Positions 10,649-21,461 of a DNA stretch of 64,000 bases are shown here, one piece after another. The translations under genes and the position numbers were made by a program. Under the pieces are notes generated by a model, which was given only the letters and a program-made list of their open reading frames with translations, did no database searches and was not told the DNA's origin. Source of the DNA: Favolaschia claudopus (taxonomy: Eukaryota; Basidiomycota; Agaricomycetes; Agaricales; Mycenaceae); assembly GCA_037176885.1 (NCBI GenBank), contig JAWWNJ010000003.1:558001-622000 (forward strand), given 5' to 3'. The stretch's first letter is position 1, and each line of letters starts with the position of its first letter.

Positions 10649-11792
10649 CAAGGACTTGTTCACCCTCTTGAGCTCGCTGCGCGCCACGCTGGACGACAAA
10701 GATGTTCTCACCTCATCCCTGGAAGCATTCAAAATCGACTTAGTGGCCCAACTTCGCGGCACACTCGTCCAGTCTCAACCGGCGTCCTACTCGGCAGCAT
10801 CAGCCACTCCGACGCGTCTCCCCTCCCCGCCATCACCCACCGTGTCCGCTCCCCCTGTTACGAAACGCAATGAACTCATCGTCGCGCTGGATAGGAAGGA
10901 GGAGATCCTCTCGCTCCCAGTTGCCGAGATCAAGGAGAAAGTCGCAACCGCCCTTGTCGCCTCTGGGGTTCCAAGGCTGCAGGAGGTGGAGCTGAAGGGG
11001 GTCAAAGTCCTCAGCCGTGGACGGCTACTTGTAGCCACACACGAGGAAAGGGCCGCGACCCGCCTGAAGCAGACTGCGTCCTACTGGACGCCCAAATTCT
11101 CCAAAGACTCGCACCTGGTGGTACCGAGCTTCCGGCTAGTGGTCAACAGTGTACCGCGCACTTTCAAGCCGGAGAGCGCGCACGCGGCGCAGGAGATCTA
11201 TGCCCACAACCGTGCTGCTATCACGGACCCATCAGTAATCACCGAGGTCCGCTGGCTGAATCCCAAGGCCCTCCGCGACCCGAATAAGACCTCCTCGTCC
11301 CTCCTTCTAACCCTGTCAGACATCGTATCCGCTGACAGATGTATTGCCCAGACCCTCGCAGTTGAATCCTCCCTTTGTCCGACACACCGTTACGAAGACG
11401 CTCCCACACAATGCTTCAACTGTCAAGGCTACGGCCACACTCAGCACCAATGCAAGCAACCCTCCCCCACATGCGCTCGCTGTTCGCTCTCTCACCGCTT
11501 CAATGCCTGCCCGTGTACGACATCTAAGACCAAATGTGCATCGGGTAAACGCTGCGACCACTTCTCCCCTCGCTGCGCCGCTTGCAAAGGCACACACACG
11601 GCGTTTTTCCGAGACTGCCCGGTCCGTCTACGCGAACGCGATGCCCAGCGTGCCCGTCTTGCTGGTACGATCTTCTTTGACCCCTCCTTTGATCCGTTTG
11701 ACCCAGCAAACCGCGACTTCTCAACGGACACCCTTAACCATCCACTCTCCCCAGTACCCCGCGTTGCTTCCCTCCCTCCCCGCCCTCAATGA
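10649..11792 (+). CDS. LINE ORF1, gag-like protein with zinc knuckles (5' partial)
   Basis: An open frame of about 380 codons in a GC-rich context. The N-terminal third is helical and Ser/Pro-rich. The middle (about residues 75-230) resembles the RNA-binding region of LINE gag proteins. The C-terminal third carries CCHC-type knuckles: CFNCQGYGHTQHQC, then CARC...H...C and CAACKGTH...C. These would bind element RNA and chaperone target-primed reverse transcription. No ATG of its own is seen; the frame enters from the MITE end, so the true start is lost or lies elsewhere. The stop overlaps the ATG of ORF2 by 4 bp (ATGA), a common arrangement for coupled translation in LINEs. Confidence 0.8.
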
Positions 11793-13629
11793 ATAACACA
11801 CCTACTACTTACGCCTCCCAAGCATTACGTATCATCTCACTAAACTGCCATAAATCCTATAACGTCCTTATTTCCCTTCTTAATTCCTCTAACCCTTCCA
11901 TTTACGATATAATTTGCATACAAGAACCTCCACCCGACCTTAATAAATATCCCTCCCTCTCACCGATCCATTGGGACCGCGTCCTTCCCACTCCCGCTGA
12001 TCATCCCCCCGATACGTTACTATACATATCAAAAACCATACCGTCCGCTAATTACACTCAAAACACCGTTAATTCACCTAATATCACCTCTATTACTTTA
12101 ATCTTAGCTACTCATACGATACATCTGTTGGGAATCGAGGAGCGAGAGGCGCACGTCAAGCACAAAGCAAGAAATCGTTTGCAATCGCAGTCCGGTTAGG
12201 GATTGGCGCGTTAGGGCAAACGGATGCCCAACGCTAACATTTGTTCGGCTTATATACTAAATACACAAATTATTCTGGAATATTCTACCAGCTACATGTA
12301 AGTTCAACGGAAAACTAAAATGAGGTCAACAAATATCTGGAACCTTCTCCAGGTGTCCAGTTCTAACCCTATTATTCTCAACAACATCTATACTCAGTCT
12401 ACAACAGAACCGATACAAACGACGGCATTTCTCCCCTTGACTCCCATCTCCTCACATTGTCCCCTCTCCCCGACAACCATTCCCTCGCAATCTTCGGCGA
12501 CTTCAACAAGCACCACGCCGTCTGGACTGGACCGCTCCACCCGGACCGCACCGCGAGCTCCGACGCCTCTATGCTCATCGACGTGATGACAACCTACAGC
12601 CTGCGTCAATGCATCAAAGCAGGGACACCAACTTATCTCTCCCCTGTCCATCACACCACCCCGACCATCGACCTCGTTTTCGTCTCCGAAAATCCGCTCG
12701 GGCAGTTCTTAGATAAGTGTGAGGCACTTCCCGGACACGCTCGGACCACGCGCTCATCTCGTGCGCCTTCGCCATCCCACTCGAACACCGTGCACCGTGC
12801 CCGCGTCGCAACTTCCGTGGGACTGACTGGGATACCTTTCCTGACCTGCTTGCCGCGCATCTGTTGGCTAACCCCCTCCCTCTCCTCCCCCTAGACTCGC
12901 CAGCGAAGATGGACACATATGTCGACGCGCTCACCCTGGCGATCTCGTCCGTACTCGAGACTCACGTTCCGTTAACCCGTGTCTCCCCCTACGCACGCCG
13001 GTGGTGGACCGCGCGTCTCACGACGCTGCGCCACGCCTACACCAAGGTACACCGGAAGATCACGAAAGGCGACCGTGCTGACTCGAGCTGGGCCACCATG
13101 CGGGCAGCAAAGAATCAATACCACTCCGCCATCCGCCGAGCTAAACGCACAAAGTGGCGGGAGTATATCGGTGAGCTTCCTCGTAGTGACATCTGCCAAG
13201 TACGCCCTGGACCCCAGCAACACCTCCTCCACCCCCCGCATTCCAGATCTCACAGCTCCAGACGGTAGTGTCGCATCCGCACCAGCAGACAAGGCACGGG
13301 TCCTCCATGAAAAATTCTTCCCCCCCAAGGCCGACATTCCCCCACCCGACGCTGACGAAACTCTCCCCGATGCCCTCCCCTCGCCCACCTTCACCCTTGA
13401 CCACATACACCGCGCTATCGCGAAGCTCGCGCCTTGGAAAGCCCCAGGACCATCGGGCATCCCAAACGCAGCAATCGCAATCAAGGCAGCGAGCGCGATC
13501 CTCGCCCCAATTCTCCTCGACATTCTTCATGCTGGCTTGCGCTTCGGCCACTTCCCTACGTCGTGGCGCATCTTCCTCACCATCACGCTCCGCAAGCCCG
13601 GGAAAAGCGACTACACTGTTCCTGGCTAG
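11789..13629 (+). pseudogene. LINE ORF2, APE endonuclease and partial reverse transcriptase
   Basis: The start ATG overlaps the ORF1 stop. The endonuclease begins with a typical SLNCHK motif and resumes after a solo LTR insertion with FGDFNKHH and, later, TIDLVF. Frame breaks occur at about 12740 and about 13190, probably single-base deletions. The last part shows the start of an RT domain (KAPGPSG, then LRKPGKSDY). The catalytic aspartates of RT are beyond the truncation. Removing the LTR and one copy of its target duplication joins the frame at 12125/12389 exactly. Such proteins nick DNA and copy their own RNA into it; this copy is dead. Confidence 0.85.
12126..12383. repeat. Solo LTR with 5 bp target duplication
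   Basis: 258 bp, beginning TGTTGGGAAT and ending TCTCAACA, flanked by ACATC on both sides (12121-12125 and 12384-12388). The TGTTGGGAAT start is common in fungal Copia LTRs. No internal region remains, so this is a solo LTR left by LTR-LTR recombination. Strand cannot be fixed from this alone. Confidence 0.85.
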
Positions 13630-13632
13630 TGC

Positions 13633-14206
13633 TAGTCTCTCGTAGACAGACGCTCTAGTATCTTGTGTCTCGTACCTCGACAGATATAGAGTCTGTTACT
13701 TACCGCGGGGGTCCGACCGGAGTACGTTCTTATTACATAATCTGTCAGAAGTTTCATCACGTGCTGCATACGTGTTGCCTGGCTCAGGCCTGTTTCCTGC
13801 TGCAGTTGTGCTGCAGAGCGACGTATCTCCTCCCGGGTACTCTTTCCGAGTCGTATATGCACTGTAAAGCCGAATCCACATCCAGGAGCTGATCAAAAGA
13901 TGCTGTTTACAGTACCTAGATCTAAAAAAAAAGTTATATATGAGGTAAGTACTCCAGTAAATCACAAAGTTTGGCAAAAGTGCTCTCTTAGGTTGCTCTT
14001 AGGCTCGAATTCAACTCGAATGATATGACTATGGCCCGACCTTTGCCGTGCATGGCCGTACAAGGCCGTACGTCAACCATCCACGTCCTCCACAGTCCCC
14101 CCACAGTCCCCCCACCTCAACGTGGCAGATGCACGTGGCCCAATTGTTGACAGATTATGTAATAAGGGTGCACTCCGGTCGGACCCCCGCGGTAACTACT
14201 AGACTA
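13633..14206. mobile_element. Mutator-like MITE, 9 bp target duplication, copy 1
   Basis: 574 bp, begins TAGTCTCTCGTAGACAGACG and ends AGACTA. Flanks are GGCTAGTGC and GGCTACTGC (9 bp, one mismatch). Inside each end lies a longer subterminal inverted repeat starting TTACCGCGGGGGTCCGACCG. Same family as 53438-53952. Confidence 0.8.
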
Positions 14207-14575
14207 GGCTACTGCTGGGTAAAATTGCCCTATGTAAATTACATCACGGGAATTTTACATGTAATTTACAGTGTAAAATACGTTATTTACATCCGGGGTC
14301 TCAAGGTCCGTGTAAAATAGCGTAAAATACTGAATTACTGAATGAGGCAGAAGCTCAAAAGCGCTCAAACGCGGCCGGAATCAGCGTTCAAGAGCAACTT
14401 TGAATCCAATTCCAGTGCATTTGTGACAGATCAATTGTTCGGCACCGATCGGCACACTTTTGATCGAAAACGAGATTTTTTTAGACCCTGGGGGCGCGGG
14501 AATTTTTGAATTTTACATTAGCGCTGTGCTGTAAACTCAATTGTTAATAACAATGCTATATAGCACATGTTATTA
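14207..14575. other. No gene; palindromic AT-rich stretch
   Basis: Contains repeated GTAAAAT/ATTTTAC and TGTAAATTACA palindromes at 14217-14330. No ORF of note. Confidence 0.5.
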
Positions 14576-15051
14576 CAGTCGGATAGCTCATAATGCATAA
14601 GGCCCGTGGACCCCCAAACCCTATGCATTATGAGCAATATGCATTTCTGCATAATGTCACACTATGTGACATGCGTGACATTGTCACGAAAATCCTATAT
14701 ATGGTAGTCCGGCGAACACCGAATCACTTGGAAGTTGCCGGGAGCCTGTCAAAATTAGCTGTAATAACCAGCAGATTCAGGAACTTGGGCTAGATTTTGG
14801 GGTAAAAATGACACAGCTGTGTATTCAGAGTGCGGAACATGTCTAAATTGGTCCTGAGAGCGGTAAAATTCACCAAATTGTACGATTTTTGCGATTTCAA
14901 AATGCATAAATGCACTCTTCACCCTATGCAATAGGCATTATGAGGATAATGCATAAAATCCCAGCCTACCAAGTCGGTGGACACCAAAAGTCGATGCATA
15001 ATGAGGTTTATGCATTTTGACCTCATTCATGCATTATGAGATATCCGACTG
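14576..15051. mobile_element. TA-flanked MITE rich in ATGCATAATG palindromes
   Basis: 476 bp, ends CAGTCGGATA(G/T)CTCATAATG with one mismatch between the inverted ends and TA on both sides (14574-14575, 15052-15053). The motif TGCATAATG or its complement recurs throughout. Confidence 0.8.
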
Positions 15052-15229
15052 TACAGAGTTCCATGGCCTAGCGTGGTCTCAAAAGTGAGAAACGACTTGG
15101 AGAGATGGAGCATGTCTAACCCGAGTTTGGAAGGGAACAGGCACATTATTAATATGGTCATTGGAAGGAGAACTCAATATTTGGCCCGAGTGGAGGGCAT
15201 GCCAGTCTAAGATATAGAGCGAGAGCTGA

Positions 15230-15979
15230 TTGACCTCCAACAAGATTTCAGATGGTAAAGAGGTCCGTCCGCGCGGGGAAGGAGACAATGTCTTTGAATG
15301 TCCTCGAAGGGACCTCGCGTCCCGAAACGAAGCGATAGACTTAGTAAACCTACAAACTTATTCAGTTCACGGGGAGAGGCGCGCAACTTGGTGTTACTTC
15401 GTGGATTTTATTTTGGCCGATTTCCTGGAGAAAAGCTATCTCCACTTTTATCCAGGACAAGTGAAAAATATTTTCTTACAAGGAATACACGTTCCAATCC
15501 CAAAGAAAACAAAGTTGCCAGATCAACTAAAACGAATGATTGAATCAGCGGGAAAGTATCGACTGAAATTCACCGCACTTTCCTTCAGTGCGGACATCCG
15601 AAAGGAAATGCCGGTCTGGAAGCATCCATTGGCTGTACCCAGTACTTATAATTCAGCGTGTCGCAGCAAACCTGCGAGGTGCCTCCGTCTAGACCACGAA
15701 GTTTGTTCGGTCGGGGAGCTTTGTACCATCGCTCGCAGAGCAACCGTCGTGCCGCGGAGGCCGCATATGATAAATCCGTCCGGAACAGGCCGCAAGAATT
15801 GTGGTTGTCCGGCCTGCCAACACGACCGCGTCGAGATTGGTTGTGAAAACCCGGGAAAGTGTGTCGAAATTGCTCAAGTCGTGCTGAACTCTATCCATCC
15901 CAAATGGAATCCGTTATTGATAAATCATGACATGTGTAGCCGGCGTGTCTTGCTGTCTCGCTTATCAACGCTCAATTGA
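15230..15979 (+). CDS. Conserved-looking ORF with Cys-rich motif, function unknown
   Basis: A 249-codon frame with coding-like composition. The first third is polar and charged; the middle has aromatic, Lys-rich sequence (YLHFYPGQVKN). Around residue 190-215 is a cysteine cluster NCGCPACQ...GCENPGKC that could bind zinc. I believe similar segments recur in repetitive mushroom ORFs, but I cannot name the family and this recall is unverified. The frame overlaps the edge of the Helitron-related region at 16036 and may be a 3'-truncated exon. ATG choice is arbitrary: the open frame begins at 15230 and no splice site upstream was identified. Confidence 0.5.
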   Translation: MTSNKISDGKEVRPRGEGDNVFECPRRDLASRNEAIDLVNLQTYSVHGERRATWCYFVDFILADFLEKSYLHFYPGQVKNIFLQGIHVPIPKKTKLPDQLKRMIESAGKYRLKFTALSFSADIRKEMPVWKHPLAVPSTYNSACRSKPARCLRLDHEVCSVGELCTIARRATVVPRRPHMINPSGTGRKNCGCPACQHDRVEIGCENPGKCVEIAQVVLNSIHPKWNPLLINHDMCSRRVLLSRLSTLN

Positions 15980-16035
15980 CCCTAGCACCGATGCCGCTTG
16001 ACTCCATCTCCCGTTTTCTCCTCGCAATCCATAGC

Positions 16036-17015
16036 ACGTCTTCCAACCTCCGCTCCACAACGCTCCACTCGCCCCACTCGCAATGTAGCTGTACCACCGT
16101 AGCCTCCCCTCCAATAAACGTGTTTCTTTAACTCTTTTGTGTGATCTCTAAGCCTTTTATCTGCGTCTCTTTGTCCTAACCTACCAAATGTACACTCCGT
16201 CCTCCCCTCGCTCCATCGTAGACTCAATGTTTCTAGGAACTTATTAGCTCCTCCAACAACGCTGCAATGGCATCAACAACTACAACGACAGATACAACGT
16301 GACTCACGCGAGACCAATGAAGGCAGCCCCCGCCGCAGACGTGTCCCCGCTCAGCATGATGAAAATATGCCGCCAGATTCCTCCACCGCAAGCCTCTTTC
16401 AACAGATCGCTGGCACAAAGAGCAAGAAGGGAGCGGGAACGTGCCGAGAAGGCTGCGAGATTCTGAGAATGGCAATTCAGTGAGAGAGAGAGAATCGGTT
16501 AATGGCACAAGCTATACTACGTAGCTGGGAAGCCGGCGCAGGGTTAACTACGCAAAAGGAAGAGTTGTCTACGTATGATAAGTAAATATTATCGGCGGTA
16601 AGTGTTCTGCGTTTTGGTCAGAGTATCGTATCGACGGGTGTATTCTTCAGTATTCATTGCTATTTACTTCTAACACACTTTTCTGCTCTACAGATCCTCC
16701 GCCGACTGCCCGCAACTCTTGAGTATCACAGGTATGTAGGTCAGCTTTGTTGTTCAGTTCAATACGCTTGAAGAGACTCCCTCTCCAGGCCATCCACAAC
16801 GGTCCCTCTACCCCACCTGCAACACAACAGAGTGCTGCCACTGCTGGCGGTGAGTTCTCTCTTTGTAGCCGGTGTCTCAAGCCGTTAATTTGCACAAACC
16901 CGACCTGAAGAAACAGGCAATAATCGTACGCATCAACACATAAATAAAAAACCCGCTCGGCCGCGAAGTATGTGTAAATGATGTTTGGATTACTTCCTCG
17001 CCTGATTGTAGTTAA
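16036..17015 (+). mobile_element. Helitron-associated remnant, forward copy
   Basis: Homologous in blocks to the minus strand of 3130-4540. It contains an Arg/Gln-rich coding-like piece (16260-16470) and short intron-like junctions (16640-16860). A stretch at about 16480-16640 is absent from the other copy and resembles 47765-47960. Confidence 0.5.
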
Positions 17016-17539
17016 TTGTCGAAGGACCCGCGACGAGTTGTTTTTAGTGGCGCGCAATCTCCACCGTCATCGGATGCATCTGGACTGCCTCCGGGAGAGC
17101 TTACGCTGAAGGCCGGCTTTCCTGTCATTCTTCTCCGCAATCTCTCGCCATCTCAAGGACTATGCAATGGGACGCGGTTAGTGATTCGGCGTATGTCTAG
17201 CAGGGTTCTATCTTGGGAGGTCAACACAATGGGGAAGTGATTTTCATTCCCAGAATTACCCTCACACCGTCTGGTGGTACGACAGATTTTTCCTTCATTC
17301 TGTCTCGCCTTCGATTCCCTCTTCGTCTTGCCTTTGCAATTTCAATCAACAAAGGCCATGGCCAGTCGGTGAAGTATGTTGGAATTGATCTCCGCACACC
17401 TGTTTTCAGTCATGGACAGCTCTATGTTGCTCTTTCCCGAGCTACGTCTCGAAATCGGGTGACAATTCTTTTGCCCCGCCGTACTTCACAAGACCGAACT
17501 ATGAATATTGTGTATCCTCAGATCCTACAGCATATGTAA
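17016..17539 (+). pseudogene. Pif1-like helicase C-terminus of a Helitron
   Basis: Two overlapping frames (17016-17240 and 17213-17539) together give the C-terminal part of a Helitron Pif1-type helicase. Landmarks are LKAGFPVILLRNL, GLCNGTRL, then [26 protein letters not shown] and the final [14 protein letters not shown] block, which is helicase motif VI. In rolling-circle Helitrons this helicase is fused to a Rep nuclease and unwinds donor DNA in the nucleus. Walker A and Rep motifs are missing, and one frame shift at about 17213-17240 separates the two halves. Only the last ~170 residues are left. Confidence 0.85.
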
Positions 17540-17722
17540 TATAGTTCTTGCAACTGTCTACCGTGCTATTGAATTTAAGTAGTCTGAGACTTCTAAGAGC
17601 GAAATTTGCGGAGAAAGACTTCAAGTCCGGTACAAGCGCTCTAAGATATACCTCTCGAGAGATATTCTACTGAACTCTGCCCTTTATGTGCGGCATATTA
17701 ATCTGACCTTCACGCTCTAGGC

Positions 17723-19124
17723 TCCTTTGCAGGAGCTTCCCGGGGCCTAGTTGTGGTTTAGTGTTTGGCAGCGGACAGATGACGTTGGTGGGGCGTTCGG
17801 GTGTTCCCGGGACCCAATTCACGTTTGTCCAGAGTCAAGATCCTGACGACATAGTTGGTGGGGCGGTTGACGGGATTGTGGGGCCTTTGGCCAATACGAA
17901 TGAAGGGAAGACAAATTGTGTTGGCTGGTTTGTCTGGCAGGGACCGGGGGTGCTCAATTGTAATATAGACTAGCAGTGAGCCCATGCTTCGCCATGGGAT
18001 TCCGCTCTTCTGCCCCAGGTGCCAGTGCCGATCGTCGCCGACCTTCGGTCGACTCCTCGCGGCCCCGTGTGCGAGCTCACTCCATCTCAAATGGCTTGGT
18101 TTCCTACATACATATAGTGAATACAATGCAAAAATCTCATCAGCCGTTTACAATGTTGAAATGCCTGAGGAAATTTGTTGCCATCCAAGCATAAATGCCT
18201 CGCCGAACCTCATCCTCATACCAAAGCATCCTACTTCGGTAACTTTCCCGATATCGGTCATTGCGGCGAGGCTGATTGACATCGTATTCGTGGTCGAGGG
18301 CTTGATCTAAGGACTGAGTCGGATCTGTGACGAACAAAACAGTAAGCTAGACAATACAGCTCCAATTGGGTGGACGCGTACCGCATTCAGGAGATAACTT
18401 TAACCTTTGTTCCCCTTGTTCAACTTTCCGCCGTAGCGTTTGCGCTCGAGACCTATGGCAACCTTTATATCCCTCGATGTCCAATAGATCCTCAATTTCA
18501 CCAGCGAGCTCTCGTTGCCGACGTGCTCGTTGAGCCAATGATCGTGGCAAGTTTACAGGCCTTACAATGCCTGACTGTGCCTCCTCAGATCGCAAGTCTC
18601 GCGTACCAAACGACCATCGTTCTCTTTTTCCTTTGCTTCTCTCTTCCTTCGTCTCTTTTGGCCCGCCGAACGCCGTTCAGACTCGGACTAAGGAAAAATT
18701 ACTTTTGAACGGGTCCGGCACGACATCTTGCTGAATTGCTGACCTGATTCCGACTCTTCCCTGAAACAGGACTTGCTCTGATCTCCACAGGTGCACCGTT
18801 GACTGCACTCAGCTCGCCGAGATTCCCCTCGCGCTCCATTGTTCTGCTAAGCAAAAAGGGCTCCGGCTGAGTCATAGAGGGCGTCTCAAGGGCGTCTTGG
18901 GCAGCAGTGAGCAAAGACGGCTCGTTGTGGCGGGCATGGTTGAGCATCCAGTGAATCGACATCGTGCAGAGAGACGGGTGGAGCATGCGAGCACGAACTC
19001 AACATCTCGACAAAATGACGCACCAGTGGGGCGGTTCACGTTAGCGGTCAGCCAATATGAATGTTCCTTTCGTTTGTCTTGTCTTGTCCCACCCAGACAC
19101 GAAGTCTTTGGTTCTTATATAGAT
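17723..19124. repeat. 1.4 kb duplicated block, copy B
   Basis: Matches 6203-7619 at a constant offset of 11520 bp for the first 840 bp. It begins with only the last ~23 bp of the MITE terminal repeat that is complete in copy A, so copy A (or a relative) is closer to the source arrangement. Relative to copy A it has lost about 18 bp near 18580 and gained about 10 bp near 18890. It extends uninterrupted into TTATATAGATGTG, where copy A is cut by a MITE remnant. Confidence 0.85.
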
Positions 19125-19581
19125 GTGTCTGCCCACGAACGCCCTTCTAATTGGACAACTTTGGTCTGGAACTTCATCAGCGCAAAATTTACATATGGGA
19201 CTCGCTTCAACTCTGTACCTGGATCTCTTCCTCGCTGATTTCAGCGCTCTGATTGATATATAGACTGTTTTTTTTTCGAAGTCCATTTTTGCGGGATATG
19301 TGGATATGTACCTTTGGGTACTTTCACGCTTCTGTACGTGTATTCCTTTAACGCGTCCCGACTCTGACGTCAAGTTTGGATCTGGACGTCACTCGGCGTC
19401 ATTCAGCGTGCTCAGCCCCACCGCTCCACTTCACGGTAAGGTGATCTTTGGAAAATGGAACGGTAACATGACAAGGTGACAGAGTTTTGGTACGCCCAAG
19501 GCTCTCGCGTACAGACTGCTCACAGCGTAAGACTCCACGCGTCTCCACACTGGGTTCCACTGACGTATCTCCTCAGTTCTC

Positions 19582-19587
19582 TATAAA
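19582..19587 (+). promoter_or_regulatory. TATA box of the 19.6 kb gene
   Basis: TATAAA lies 65 bp upstream of the ATG at 19647, in a pyrimidine-rich leader. Position fits a fungal core promoter; not tested otherwise. Confidence 0.4.
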
Positions 19588-19646
19588 GTCGGTGACTTTC
19601 TCGTACTTCACCCCCACTTCCAACAACCACATTTCCTATATACAAC

Positions 19647-20626
19647 ATGTCTTCTGCTTCCATTTTTTCCCTCGCCGTCCTCGAGAACCCTCGTGTCATC
19701 GAGAAGACAAAGACTGTAGTCTTTGACGGTCAAATCTACTTGGGGTCGTCTATAGGCGCGACCATCGGCTCACTTCGCCATTTCAATTCCGACAGCCAGG
19801 ACTTTGCCGATGTTGGATGCTATTGCGCGGTCATCCAGGTGTGTTTGACACCTTCTCATATCATTCATATGCTCACATCAATGTTTACAGCCTGCGCGTA
19901 CCACACCGACTCTCGAGGTGTACTCCCAGGAGCTTGCTCCTCTTGATTATCACTTCTTCGGAGACAATATTGTCTCGGTATGTCTCATCTAACTCGCTTT
20001 CATATTTCTTTGCCCTGATATGTTCTCTCAGATCATTCCTCTTGGCCCCCCGGACAGCCTCAACATCCGCAACCACGCTACCGTTCACATCTGCGGTGCT
20101 CCCAGCAACATCGACCTTTTGATATCAAAGTCGAGCAGTACCTTTCTGCAACAAAAACCCCAGACAATGTCTTCCCGGTTCACTGTGTATTCCCTGCAAC
20201 ACCGAGGTCGGAGAAGTACAAACCAATTCCGGGGAAGGGAAAGAGTGTTTCGGTGGAAGGCTTCCTGACCGGGCTTGAGCTGAACGACGATCGCGCAGTC
20301 AAGCATTTTATTGTTGACATCGAGAAGGTGACATTTCTCGGCAATGCCTCTTCGACGGCGCCGAAGGCTGAGGAGAGCCCGACCAAAATTGGTATGTTCC
20401 CGGCCTTTCCTCTTCTCGCAAGCCACTAAATTCTTCGCCAGTACACACCGGTACTCCCGCGCGCCTCAAATTTACTGGCTTCTTTGGAGATCAGGCTTCC
20501 GGTAGCACCAACACCTCTGAGCCGAATCCGAAGAAGCGTAAGCTTGACCAACACGCGAATGAGCCTCAAGACAAGGGTGAAGGAACATCCACTGGTCGTC
20601 GCAGTGGCGCCGCGAATAAACACTAA
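19647..20626 (+). pseudogene. Four-exon gene of unknown family with NLS, one frameshift
   Basis: Exons are 19647-19838, 19891-19977, 20032-20391 and 20442-20626. All introns are 50-54 bp with GT-AG ends and phases that fit. The product (about 240 residues) starts with a beta-rich region that resembles an OB-like or other small barrel in its spacing of hydrophobic and glycine residues, but I cannot assign it. The tail contains PKKRKL, a classic nuclear localisation signal, followed by a polar end. Exon 3 switches frame at about 20118: four T residues where five would keep the long downstream frame open (VEQYLSATKTPDNVFP onward). One base deletion, or a sequencing error in the T run, would explain it. 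A TATA box and leader precede it. Confidence 0.6.
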
Positions 20627-20738
20627 ATAATCAAATTCCATGTATTTGTATAATTAATCCACGCCAGATCACACCGTAGCGTAGCTCGGGTAACTGCTAG
20701 TTGTCTTGCTGAATTTGAGGAGAAAAGATTAACAGATC

Positions 20739-20757
20739 AAAAAAAAAAAAAAAAAAA
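20739..20757. repeat. Poly-A tract (19 bp)
   Basis: Uninterrupted A run about 110 bp after the 19.6 kb gene and next to a tRNA-like sequence. Confidence 0.9.
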
Positions 20758-20770
20758 GATTAATCAAAAT

Positions 20771-20850
20771 ATAGTGACCGGGAATCGAACGCTGAGCATT
20801 CACATGATGCCATCAGGTCTCTGTAACACTACCCATATCCTAGGCAGACC
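20771..20850 (-). other. tRNA-like sequence (B-box)
   Basis: The minus strand contains GCGTTCGATTCCCGG, a good polymerase III B-box and T-arm, with a weak A-box-like stretch upstream. No paired acceptor stem or anticodon arm could be built, so not a functional tRNA. Possibly a SINE head. Confidence 0.3.
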
Positions 20851-20857
20851 GGGTTTT

Positions 20858-21461
20858 GCCGAACAAATTTCCGGGACTTCGTCAAAATTTCGAGACGATG
20901 TTTGAACAAGTATTTTTGTTTGAAATTTCGCAAATTTGAGCTCTGATCATATCCGGCGCTGTCATTGATCCCATCACGGCTTTCGGGTTGCGTGATGGCC
21001 GACTTTTCTCAGTAAAGAGGCAATACAGCTTGGTGGTGGCCCGTGTTGGGCCCATGGGTTGGAATGAAGAGAAAAATTCAGAGCTATGCAAGAGCGGGGG
21101 GGGGGGGGGGGGCAATGTATTATATACTCGCGCGGTCCACAATCTGAACTGCGAGTTTACGGAAGACATACACGTAGTACTGTACGGGTGGATATCCTCA
21201 CAGAAATCTACAAGATGTCAACCGAGCACAACGTCTTTCCAGGGGGTCAATCGCGCAACGCAATCAGGGAACTGGCCGGCCTCTTGTATGGCAGGACCTC
21301 TGGCTAAAACTTGTAGGACCTAGGGGGAGTTCTCTCCCACCAGGTATAAATCCCCAGTATCCACCAGTAACCTGACGCAATTGAACGTCTTTCCCTTTGC
21401 CGACGCATGCACACCACTCGCCAAAGCGAGCCCAAGGACTTTAGGGTGGTAAGTTGTGACC
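20858..21461. other. No gene; G17 homopolymer inside
   Basis: Holds a run of 17 G at 21096-21112. Short ORFs only; the end adjoins the decayed LINE. Confidence 0.5.

Larger units (their letters stand above)
10649..13632 (+). mobile_element. Tad-like non-LTR retrotransposon (LINE), broken
   Basis: ORF1 (gag with zinc knuckles) overlaps the start of ORF2 by 4 bp. ORF2 has an APE-type endonuclease and the beginning of a reverse transcriptase. The 5' end abuts the MITE at 10646. The 3' half (rest of RT, tail) is missing beyond about 13632, where a MITE begins. A solo LTR splits the endonuclease. Loss of the 3' end is not the usual 5' truncation of LINEs, so a deletion or rearrangement is likely. 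Confidence 0.85.
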
